Shown: positions 1 through 5,967 of the stretch, in pieces | Numbering within the stretch: the stretch's first letter is position 1 | Layout of the letters: every line of letters starts with the position of its first letter | From: a bacterium | GTDB taxonomy: Bacteria; Omnitrophota; Gorgyraeia; Gygaellales; Profunditerraquicolaceae | Assembly (NCBI GenBank): GCA_004298075.1 | Contig: SCRK01000161.1 | Coordinates: 1-7,345, forward strand | Direction of reading: 5' to 3' | Length of the DNA: 7,345 nt | Translations under genes and position numbers: made by a program | Notes under the pieces: model-generated | Seen by the model: only the letters and a program-made list of their open reading frames with translations | What the model was told of the DNA's origin: nothing | The model's database searches: none

Positions 1-1023
1 AGAATAACCTCCGGGTGAAGTATTTGACTCAGCGCTTATCTGCGAAACTCCCAGGCTCAAAAGTAGATCGCGCATCTCTGGGCTCTCCCGGGTAGACATA
101 ATTATTCCGGTATAGGGCACAGAAAGCCTTAAAACCGCGACCACCTTCTTAAATTCATCATCAGAAATTTTATATGGTGGATTAAAAGACAACTCCGCGC
201 CTTGCGCAGGCTCAATGCGCGGCACAGAAATAGTATGCGGCCCAACCTTCAATTTATCTTCCATATGCTCAACATGAGAAAGCAGCCCCAAAGTTTGGAA
301 CCGATAATCATATAAGCCATAAAGGGCCCCGATCCCGATATCATCTATTCCCGCTTTAAATGCCCGATCGACCGCATCCATTCTATTATCAGGGTCGCTT
401 TTTGGCCCCTTTGGATGCATGCGGCGGTAAGTTTCCTCATGATATGTTTCCTGGAAGACCTGGTATGTTCCGATACCGGATGCCTTAAGCTGTTTGAATT
501 CGCCGATACTAAGCGGGGCGCAATTGACATTGACTCTTTTTATTTTGTTTTTACCGACATTGGCCGCGTAAATAGCCTCCACCGCTCCAACATAATAATC
601 TATATTGGTTTTACCCTCCGGGGCCTCCTCTCCACAGACCATAAGTATCCTCTTGTGGCCGCGCCCCAGGAGCCATTCCGTCTGGCTCTTAATTTCGGGG
701 ATTGTCAGGGCCTTACGCTTGATCAGCGGGTTATCCGATTTGAACGCGCAATATAAGCAGGCGTTGGCGCATAAATTACTGATATAAAGAGGGGCGAATA
801 AAACCACCCTCCTGCCGTAAATCGCGTCCTTGACGAAACTTGCGGCGCTAAATATTTTCTGGACAGAATCAGGCTCATTAACACAGAGAAGCGCCGCGGA
901 TTCCTCAAGGCTTAAGCGCTTAAGTGATTTTGCTTTTGCCAAAATAACATCGAGCTTGCGGCTGTCAACTTTAGCCGCATCCCTGATTAAATTATTTATT
1001 TTATCTTCGTTAATGTATTTCAT
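1..1023 (-). CDS. hydG: [FeFe] hydrogenase H-cluster radical SAM maturase HydG (3' part outside window)
   Basis: HydG cleaves L-tyrosine with S-adenosylmethionine to p-cresol, CO and cyanide, supplying the diatomic ligands of the hydrogenase H-cluster. My translation from the ATG at 1023 is open for all 341 codons to the left edge. The radical-SAM cluster motif CxxxCxxC is at C85, C89 and C92 (CANACLYC). Further HydG/ThiH-family signatures are GTYQVFQETYH (185-195), HPKGPKSD (203-210), GLYDYRF (236-242), GPHTISVPR (261-269) and the barrel-end stretch QISAESNTSPGGY (328-340). The last reads SAES where I recall SAGS in relatives. The C-terminal CxxC...C motif that holds HydG's second Fe-S cluster would lie beyond the left edge, so its integrity cannot be judged. 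The start is set by GAGGA a few bases upstream and by the four-base ATGA overlap with the preceding gene. HydE and HydF, the usual partners, are not in the window and may follow to the left. ThiH is the main alternative, but the hydrogenase context and HydG-type stretches argue against it. Confidence 0.95.
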   Translation of the reverse strand, partial: MKYINEDKINNLIRDAAKVDSRKLDVILAKAKSLKRLSLEESAALLCVNEPDSVQKIFSAASFVKDAIYGRRVVLFAPLYISNLCANACLYCAFKSDNPLIKRKALTIPEIKSQTEWLLGRGHKRILMVCGEEAPEGKTNIDYYVGAVEAIYAANVGKNKIKRVNVNCAPLSIGEFKQLKASGIGTYQVFQETYHEETYRRMHPKGPKSDPDNRMDAVDRAFKAGIDDIGIGALYGLYDYRFQTLGLLSHVEHMEDKLKVGPHTISVPRIEPAQGAELSFNPPYKISDDEFKKVVAVLRLSVPYTGIIMSTRESPEMRDLLLSLGVSQISAESNTSPGGYS

Positions 1024-1274
1024 ATTTCCTCTTTGCTTAAAGCTGATTTTACCGAAACCCCCTCTAACTTCCCCAGTTTTCCGGTTAACGCGCCCAATTC
1101 ATCGGTAGAAGCATCCACGATCACTACGATCACGCTATATTCTTTTTTAACATGGGGGATACCCATGCGGCCGATGATCAAATCGCCGAACTCGGTCAGG
1201 ATATTGTTGACCAGTGGCGCGGTTTTCCTGCGGTTATGGATGATTACCCCTATAAAACCCAAACGCTTTTGCAT
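1020..1274 (-). CDS. TM1266-family putative iron-only hydrogenase system regulator (ACT-like domain)
   Basis: This 84-residue protein matches the small TM1266-type family found in [FeFe] hydrogenase loci and annotated as a putative regulator of the hydrogenase system. The family name reflects genome context and an ACT/NikR-C-like alpha-beta fold; no biochemical role is firmly established. Visible signatures are the beta strand LGFIGVIIHNR (5-15), the central IIGRMGIPH (33-41), the strand YSVIVVIVDASTDELGALTGKLG (46-68, a continuous family block) and GVSVKSAL (72-79). No DNA-binding domain, signal peptide or membrane segment is visible, so any regulation probably works through ligand or partner binding. 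The start is supported by AGGGAGGT four bases upstream. Its stop overlaps the hydG start as ATGA, so the two are likely translationally coupled. Just upstream lies a hairpin with a U-tract, which suggests its expression is gated by transcription attenuation. Confidence 0.9.
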   Translation of the reverse strand: MQKRLGFIGVIIHNRRKTAPLVNNILTEFGDLIIGRMGIPHVKKEYSVIVVIVDASTDELGALTGKLGKLEGVSVKSALSKEEI

Positions 1275-1406
1275 TTTACCTCCCTGAATAAAAATCCCAA
1301 TCCTTCCTACGATTATCCTGCGGAAAGATTGGGATCGTATTCCATATCCTTCCCTAGGATTAGAGCTCGCCTTATTGCTCCTTACCGCAGGATATTTATC
1401 CTATTA
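1275..1406 (-). promoter_or_regulatory. Candidate attenuator / RNA-switch leader upstream of TM1266-family gene and hydG
   Basis: This 132-base gap is the longest non-coding stretch. Read as minus-strand RNA it offers two exclusive folds. In the first, UAUCCUGCGG (1394-1385) pairs perfectly with CCGCAGGAUA (1323-1314), enclosing a hairpin of GGAAGGAU (1353-1346) with AUCUUUCC (1329-1322). The two stems share only bases 1322-1323. In the second, 1335-1322 pairs with 1307-1294 in a 14-bp terminator stem. The segment 1329-1322 is needed by both folds, as in classical antitermination. The 8-mer GGAAGGAU occurs twice, in the antiterminator arm and in the terminator 3' arm. Upstream, AGGAUA-AA-UAUCCU (1402-1389) can form a third hairpin that hides the first arm. 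I recognise no known riboswitch class. A ten-codon ORF (1345-1313) could instead make this a translated leader. The pairings are seen; the switching role is inferred. Confidence 0.5.
1287..1336 (-). terminator. Intrinsic terminator-like hairpin (probable attenuator) before the TM1266-family gene
   Basis: On the minus strand AUCCCAAUCUUUCC (1335-1322) pairs with GGAAGGAUUGGGAU (1307-1294). This gives 14 continuous pairs including one U-G wobble (1326 with 1303), around a 14-base loop. The RNA then runs into UUUU-A-UU (1293-1287). The wobble pairs only in minus-strand RNA; read the other way it is an A-C mismatch, which supports this orientation. The U-tract ends one base before the Shine-Dalgarno site of the next gene (1285-1278), so no promoter fits between them. 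Any transcript of the downstream genes must pass the hairpin. That favours an attenuator with partial or regulated read-through over a plain operon terminator. Confidence 0.7.
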
Positions 1407-1793
1407 TTACTTAATTATATTCTCTTCTACGGCCTTTAAAAGCGCGTCCGGTTTTACCGGCTTTTCCAAAACAGCCTTTACCGGCAGCCACTTCTCATCC
1501 GGCTCAAAACCAAACGGTAAATTCATATCGCGCTTAATACCGGTGACCAAGACAACGGGGATATCCTTGGTTTTCTCGTTTTCCTTAAGCAGCCTGGCGA
1601 CATCAAAACCTTCGCTTTTTGTCGCCATCATTACATCAAGGATGATCAGTCCGGGCAGCTGCTTCTTGGCTTCAGAGAGACCGGTTTTACCTTCAGGAGC
1701 GCTGATGACTCCATAACCTTTTGCCTCAAGCAACGTAGAGATAGCTTCCACAAAATCGCTGTCATCATCGATAATCAAAACTTTATTCGCCAT
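1407..1793 (-). CDS. Single-domain (CheY-like) response regulator
   Basis: This 128-residue receiver domain has no output domain. The acidic pocket is D9-D10-D11 (LIIDDD), the phospho-acceptor is D53 in LIILDVMM, the switch threonine is T84 in VVLVTG and the conserved lysine is K111 in LEKP. All key residues for phosphorylation are present. The segment between T84 and K111 is 27 residues, against 22 in CheY. It is rich in aromatic and charged residues (FGFEPDEKWLPVKAVLEKP), so the output surface around beta5 may be specialised. The gene lies between the hydrogenase structural genes and the TM1266-family gene and hydG, with its own strong promoter in the gap before it and an AAAAGGAGG ribosome site. 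The histidine kinase at the right end is the natural candidate partner, but the pair are not adjacent, so this is inference. With no DNA-binding domain it probably acts by protein contact or within a phosphorelay. Confidence 0.93.
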   Translation of the reverse strand: MANKVLIIDDDSDFVEAISTLLEAKGYGVISAPEGKTGLSEAKKQLPGLIILDVMMATKSEGFDVARLLKENEKTKDIPVVLVTGIKRDMNLPFGFEPDEKWLPVKAVLEKPVKPDALLKAVEENIIK

Positions 1794-1814
1794 GCTAAAC
1801 CTCCTTTTCGTTAA

Positions 1815-1842
1815 ATTATAGCAAAACTATTTTCCTTGGCAA
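1815..1842 (-). promoter_or_regulatory. Sigma-70 type promoter with extended -10, driving the response regulator
   Basis: On the minus strand the -35 box TTGCCA (1842-1837) and a perfect -10 box TATAAT (1820-1815) are separated by 16 bases. TGC directly precedes the -10, giving an extended -10 element. It sits in the 61-base gap between the hydC stop and the response regulator ATG (1793). A start site near 1808-1805 would leave a very short leader. It should let the response regulator, and by read-through the TM1266-family gene and hydG, be transcribed separately from the enzyme subunits. No terminator is visible between hydC and this promoter, so the upstream transcript may also run through. 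Confidence 0.7.
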
Positions 1843-1854
1843 CACTATAATAGG

Positions 1855-2337
1855 TTACTTCCTGTAACTCTTAATTATTTCAAGCGCCTTCTTGGGGGTA
1901 AGTGAACCATAAATCTTATCATCGATCATAATTACCGGGGCCAACCCGCAGGCACCCAGGCAACGGGCCTCCTGCAGCGTAAAAAGCTTATCTTCCGAAG
2001 TCTGGCCGAAATCTATTTTTAACTCCTGCCTGATAGAATTTAATATTTCCTCAGCACCCTTTACGTAGCAGGCGGTTCCCAGACACACGGAGATAACATG
2101 CTTACCGGTAGGCTTAAGGTTAAAATAGTGATAGAAGGTTGCCACTCCCCAAATATGCGCTGTCGGGATGCTCATCTCTTTGGCGATCTCGCTCATTACC
2201 TCCTGGTCAAGATAACCGTAGAGCTCCTGGGTTTTATGCAGGATAGAGATAAGCTGGGAATCGGGATGCTCTTTAGACTTGGCTTCCCGCATGAAATTTT
2301 TCAGCTCGGATATTTTTCTATCATCAGAAACGATCAT
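1855..2337 (-). CDS. hydC: Bifurcating [FeFe] hydrogenase subunit HydC (NuoE-like, thioredoxin-like [2Fe-2S])
   Basis: HydC is the 160-residue small subunit of trimeric NAD-linked [FeFe] hydrogenases, homologous to complex I NuoE. It carries one [2Fe-2S] cluster next to the flavin subunit and takes part in the branched electron path. The N-terminal helical half (about 10-75) holds the family stretch HIWGVATFYHYF (61-72). The C-terminal thioredoxin-like half has the full ligand set C85, C90, C126 and C130, spaced Cx4C-x35-Cx3C, in SVCLGTAC and ARCLGACG. The length fits NuoE/HydC (about 160). The ATG at 2337 follows AGGAGGAG and lies 22 bases after the hydA stop, so the two are co-transcribed. 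It is the last structural gene before the internal promoter. Assignment as HydC rather than an orphan NuoE rests on its position next to hydA and hydB. Confidence 0.95.
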   Translation of the reverse strand: MIVSDDRKISELKNFMREAKSKEHPDSQLISILHKTQELYGYLDQEVMSEIAKEMSIPTAHIWGVATFYHYFNLKPTGKHVISVCLGTACYVKGAEEILNSIRQELKIDFGQTSEDKLFTLQEARCLGACGLAPVIMIDDKIYGSLTPKKALEIIKSYRK

Positions 2338-2359
2338 TTTTTGTTTCTCCTCCTAAATA

Positions 2360-4126
2360 CTATTTTACAGTTAACTCCGAGGGGATAATCCCCCGCGGCT
2401 CTTTAGCTTTATAATGGGTATGCAATAGCTTATGCGACATAGGACCCAGCGGCCTGCCCAAGAACTCTTTATATAGCCTCTGCACATCGGGATTCTCATG
2501 GCTGCGCCTGATCGTCTTATTCCTATCCAGGCCATATAATGCCTCTGCCCTTTTCATCAGGCATTCTTCATCAAGAGGCATGGAATTCGATCCGGCATAA
2601 GGCTGGCCCCCTCCGCCGATACATCCTCCCGGGCATCCCATGATCTCCACAAAATGATACCTCTCTGGGTCTTTTCTCACGGTATTTAATATTTCATTGG
2701 CATTGCCCAGGCCGTGGGCTACCGCTATGCGTATTTCTTTGCCGTCAATAACCAATTTCCCTTCTTTGACCCCCTTCAGTCCGCGGATCTCCTGGATCTC
2801 AATATCCAAAAGGGTTTCCCCGGTATAAAGTTCATAAGCAGTCCTGATCGCCGCCTCCATAACTCCTCCGGTTACGCCAAAGATGGTCCCCGCCCCTGAT
2901 GAATAACCTAATGGATGATCAAATTCCTCCCCTTTAATGTGTAACAGGTCTATCCCCGCCGACTTGATCATCCAGGCCAGTTCCCGGGTAGTAATTACCA
3001 TATCCGTGCTTTGTATCCCCTCTACCATAAGTTCCGGCCTGGAGGCTTCATACTTCTTGGCCGTGCAGCACATAAAAGCAACGCTTAATATCTTTTTGGG
3101 GTCAGCCTTGATCTTATCGGCAAAATAACTCTTAATTAACGCACTGGCCATAGACATCGGTGACTTGCAGGTAGAAACATTCTCAATTAAATCCGGATGA
3201 AATTGTTCCAGGCACTTCATCCAGGCGCTGGAGCAGGAGGTGATCATGGGAAGCTTGCCTCTACCCTGGAATCTCTCCAGGAATTCGCTGGCCTCCTCCA
3301 TAATGGTAAGATCCGCGGAAAACTGGGTGTCAAATACATGGTCAAAACCCAGCTTTCTTAATGCCGCCACCAGCTCTTTTTCAAACTGCCTGCCCGGCTC
3401 CAAAGCAAATGCCTCCCCTATTGCCGCTCTTACCGAAGGAGCGATCTGGGCGACTTTGATCAAAGATCTATCCCCCAGCTTTCCAAAAAGCTCCTGCGTA
3501 AAATTCTTCTCGACAAATGCCGCGGTAGGGCAAACATTGATGCACTGGCCGCAGGTAGTGCAAACGCTGTCTTTAAAAGGCATATTATAAGCGGGCATCA
3601 CTACGGTCTTAAAACCTCTATGCGCGTAACCTAAGGCATTGACCTTTTGGATCTCCGAGCAGATCCTTACGCAACGGCCGCAAAGAATGCATTTATTAGG
3701 GTCCCTGATCACCGATGTGGAAGACAGGTCTTTTTCGTAATGCTTCTTCTCCCCCTCAAAATGCCGTTTCCTGATCCCCATGGCAAAAGCCAGTCTTTGC
3801 AATTCACAGTTGCCGTCCCTTTCGCAGGTATGGCAGTCTTCGGGATGATTATCCAGGATCAATTCCACGATATCGCGCCGGGCGCGCCTTATCTCCTCGC
3901 TATTGGTATAGATCTTCATCCCTTCGCTTACCGGATACGCGCAGGAGGCGACATAATTACGCATCCCCACCACCTCCACGATACATACGCGGCAGGCCCC
4001 TTCGATGGAAAGCTTCGGATGATAGCATAAACGCGGGATGTGGAATCCCAATTTATCCGCTGCCTGCATAATGGTCTGATCATTTTCTACCTGATAAGCC
4101 TTATCATTTATATGAATAGTGATCAT
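2360..4126 (-). CDS. hydA: [FeFe] hydrogenase catalytic subunit HydA, with an unusual first H-cluster motif
   Basis: HydA reduces protons to H2 (or the reverse) at the H-cluster in the cytoplasm. The 588 residues hold, in order: a [2Fe-2S] ferredoxin domain (C34, C45, C48, C62); a His-ligated [4Fe-4S] domain (H94, C98, C101, C107); two [4Fe-4S] clusters (C146/C149/C152/C156 and C189/C192/C195/C199); the H-cluster domain (about 220-515); and the small-subunit-like tail (about 520-578). Motif L3 is intact: EIMGCPGGCIGGGGQP (494-509), ligands C498 and C502. L2 is MCCTAKKYE (352-360), ligand C354. L1 reads TSCSSAW (296-302) instead of TSCCPxW, so S299 occupies the position of cluster ligand Cys300 of Clostridium CpI. 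The proton path matches CpI at a constant offset of one: C298, E278, E281 and S318. Unlike Thermotoga HydA, there is no extra C-terminal [2Fe-2S] domain. The start follows AAGGAG and lies 25 bases after the hydB stop. Family and complex are certain; whether the H-cluster is ordinary is not. Confidence 0.96.
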   Translation of the reverse strand: MITIHINDKAYQVENDQTIMQAADKLGFHIPRLCYHPKLSIEGACRVCIVEVVGMRNYVASCAYPVSEGMKIYTNSEEIRRARRDIVELILDNHPEDCHTCERDGNCELQRLAFAMGIRKRHFEGEKKHYEKDLSSTSVIRDPNKCILCGRCVRICSEIQKVNALGYAHRGFKTVVMPAYNMPFKDSVCTTCGQCINVCPTAAFVEKNFTQELFGKLGDRSLIKVAQIAPSVRAAIGEAFALEPGRQFEKELVAALRKLGFDHVFDTQFSADLTIMEEASEFLERFQGRGKLPMITSCSSAWMKCLEQFHPDLIENVSTCKSPMSMASALIKSYFADKIKADPKKILSVAFMCCTAKKYEASRPELMVEGIQSTDMVITTRELAWMIKSAGIDLLHIKGEEFDHPLGYSSGAGTIFGVTGGVMEAAIRTAYELYTGETLLDIEIQEIRGLKGVKEGKLVIDGKEIRIAVAHGLGNANEILNTVRKDPERYHFVEIMGCPGGCIGGGGQPYAGSNSMPLDEECLMKRAEALYGLDRNKTIRRSHENPDVQRLYKEFLGRPLGPMSHKLLHTHYKAKEPRGIIPSELTVK

Positions 4127-4151
4127 TTCTTATCCACTCCTTAGAGATTGT

Positions 4152-5942
4152 TTAAGATTTTTTTATAGCGCCAAACTTACAGATTTTAAAACAGGCTCCG
4201 CATTTAACGCATTTATTTACGTCAATTAAGTGTTTTTGCTTAAGCGCCCCGGATATCGCCTCGGCGGGACAGGCCTTCTTGCAAGCCGAGCAGCCGACGC
4301 ATTTATCCGTAATTTCATAAACAAGCAGGTGCCGGCAAACCCCCGCCCGGCAGCGCTTATCGCGCACATGCTCCTCATACTCGGCACGAAAATTCTTGAT
4401 CGTGCTGAGTACCGGATTAGGGGCAGACTGGCCCAAGCCGCATAAAGAGGCCTTCTTTATCATATTCCCTAAACGCAGGAGCTTATCGATATCCTCCTGA
4501 CTGCCTTTGCCTTCGGTGATCCGGGTTAATATTTCCAGCATACGCTTGGTCCCCTCGCGGCAGGGGGTGCATTTACCGCATGACTCATTCTGGGTAAACT
4601 CCAGGAAGAACTTGGCTATGTTTACCATGCATGAATCCTCATCAATGACGATCATCCCCCCTGAGCCCATGATTGAGCCGGCCGCGGCCAATGATTCATA
4701 ATCTATTTTGGTATCCAGGTATTCTTCCGAAAGGCATCCTCCGGAAGGCCCGCCGGTCTGCACCGCCTTGAATTGCTTATCCCCGGGAATCCCTCCCCCG
4801 ATATTATAAATGATCTGACGCAAGGTAGTCCCCATGGGCACCTCGACTAAACCGGTATTCTTGATCTTGCCTGCCAAGGCGAAAACTTTAGTCCCTTTGC
4901 TTTTTTCCGTGCCCAAGGAACTAAACCACTGCGCGCCGTCAAGGATAATAACGGGAATATTGGCTAAAGTTTCCACGTTATTGATCAGCGTGGGCCTGCC
5001 AAAAAGCCCGGATACCGATGGAAACGGCGGCCGGGGCCTGGGCATACCGCGATGGCCCTCAATAGAAAGCATAAGCGCGGTCTCTTCACCGCAGACAAAA
5101 GCTCCCGCTCCAAGGCGCACCTCTATATCAAAAGAAAAACCGGTGCCCAATATATTTTGGCCCAGAAAACCTTCTTTCCGCGCGTCAGCTATGGCCTTCT
5201 TTATCCTTTTTACCGCTAGAGGGTACTCCGCGCGGATATAAACTATCCCTTTTTGGGCTCCGATGGCGTATCCGGCGATAGCCATTCCCTCGACGATCGT
5301 ATGCGGGTCACCTTCAATAGCGCTCCTGTCCATAAAAGCTCCGGGGTCGCCTTCATCGGCATTACAAATAACAAATTTCTCATCGCTTTTTTCCCTGGCG
5401 GTAAGCTCCCATTTTATCCCCGTGGGAAAACCCGCCCCGCCCCTGCCGCGTAATCCGGATTTCTTTATCTGGCCGATGACTTTCTCCGGGGCAATATCCG
5501 TAAGCACCTTGGCCAAGGCCTCATAACCGCGCAAAGAAATATAATCATCAATGTTCTCCGGATCGATGATCCCGCAGTTACGCAAGGCAATGCGCATCTG
5601 TTTGCCGAAGAAATTTACATCGCCAAAAACCCGGAAAAAACGATTATAGAGATGGTCTTCATCGATAATAAAACGGGCTATCGGCTTATTTTTCTTAATA
5701 TGCTGCTCAATGATCTCCGGGATATCTTTTTCCGTGAAATCCCCGTAAATAGAATACCCCGGGTTGATGATCATCACCGGCCCCCTGGCGCACATCCCCA
5801 GGCACCCGGACAAGTTGATCCCGACATGATCGCTTAGCTCATGCTTCTTAAGCTGGGCTTCAATAGCCGCGACGATCTCTTTGGAGTTTTTATGCATACA
5901 TGAAGGACCGTCGCATAATGTAATGTTGAACCTTTTTGGCAT
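4152..5942 (-). CDS. hydB: Bifurcating [FeFe] hydrogenase flavoprotein subunit HydB (NuoF-like)
   Basis: HydB binds FMN and NAD(H) and is the electron-bifurcation centre of HydABC-type hydrogenases. Numbered from the ATG at 5942 (596 residues): an N-terminal thioredoxin-like [2Fe-2S] domain (C10, C15, C47, C51); the FMN-binding GLRGRGGAGFPTG (163-175) and NADEGDPGAFMDR (194-206); the NADH-site motif GAGAFVCGEETAL (279-291); the NuoF [4Fe-4S] ligands C455, C458, C461 (ESCGKCTPCREG) and C501; and a C-terminal ferredoxin domain with two [4Fe-4S] motifs (C548/C551/C554/C558 and C578/C581/C584/C588). C531 and C536 in RCRAGVC lie between these last parts and could be a metal site. The extra N- and C-terminal Fe-S domains distinguish it from plain NuoF. 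An in-frame TTG at 5963 would add seven residues but has no ribosome site; the ATG has AAAGGAAG ten bases upstream. Formate dehydrogenase or NADP-dependent Hnd homologues are related alternatives, but the adjacent hydA settles the complex. Confidence 0.95.
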   Translation of the reverse strand: MPKRFNITLCDGPSCMHKNSKEIVAAIEAQLKKHELSDHVGINLSGCLGMCARGPVMIINPGYSIYGDFTEKDIPEIIEQHIKKNKPIARFIIDEDHLYNRFFRVFGDVNFFGKQMRIALRNCGIIDPENIDDYISLRGYEALAKVLTDIAPEKVIGQIKKSGLRGRGGAGFPTGIKWELTAREKSDEKFVICNADEGDPGAFMDRSAIEGDPHTIVEGMAIAGYAIGAQKGIVYIRAEYPLAVKRIKKAIADARKEGFLGQNILGTGFSFDIEVRLGAGAFVCGEETALMLSIEGHRGMPRPRPPFPSVSGLFGRPTLINNVETLANIPVIILDGAQWFSSLGTEKSKGTKVFALAGKIKNTGLVEVPMGTTLRQIIYNIGGGIPGDKQFKAVQTGGPSGGCLSEEYLDTKIDYESLAAAGSIMGSGGMIVIDEDSCMVNIAKFFLEFTQNESCGKCTPCREGTKRMLEILTRITEGKGSQEDIDKLLRLGNMIKKASLCGLGQSAPNPVLSTIKNFRAEYEEHVRDKRCRAGVCRHLLVYEITDKCVGCSACKKACPAEAISGALKQKHLIDVNKCVKCGACFKICKFGAIKKS

Positions 5943-5952
5943 TTTACTCGAT

Positions 5953-5960
5953 CTTCCTTT
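5953..5960 (-). promoter_or_regulatory. Ribosome binding site deciding the hydB start
   Basis: AAAGGAAG on the minus strand lies ten bases before the ATG at 5942. The competing TTG at 5963 lies upstream of this site, with only AT-rich sequence and the previous gene's stop before it. The ATG also begins directly at the conserved thioredoxin-like domain. The spacing is slightly long, so confidence is moderate. Confidence 0.55.
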
Positions 5961-5967
5961 CAAATAA

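Noticed and set aside
415..756. Plus-strand open frame of 113 codons
   Set aside because: It lies entirely opposite hydG, which has clear family motifs in the other strand; no ribosome site or recognisable domain.
1414..1441. Possible second promoter (TATAAT at 1419-1414, TTTTAA at 1441-1436, 16-base spacer) at the end of the response regulator gene
   Set aside because: The -10 is perfect but the -35 is poor and the site lies in AT-rich coding sequence; kept only as a possible weak source of leader transcripts.
1033..1716. Overlapping plus-strand open frames across the TM1266-family gene, the leader and the response regulator
   Set aside because: They mirror two genes with strong minus-strand motifs and run through the hairpins of the leader; no starts with ribosome sites.
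3647..4030. Plus-strand open frame of 127 codons
   Set aside because: Antisense to the Fe-S domains of hydA; its composition is what the complement of Cys-rich coding sequence gives, and no family is recognisable.
2360..4126. HydA as a sensory or non-catalytic [FeFe] hydrogenase-like protein because of its altered L1 motif
   Set aside because: The full N-terminal Fe-S domain set, intact proton path, intact L3 motif and hydB/hydC context fit the catalytic bifurcating subunit; no PAS or other sensory domain is present.
4834..5241. Plus-strand open frame of 135 codons
   Set aside because: Opposite the conserved FMN/NADH region of hydB; no independent evidence of coding.
5943..5963. TTG start for hydB adding seven residues
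   Set aside because: No ribosome site precedes it, whereas the ATG at 5942 has one and begins at the conserved domain.
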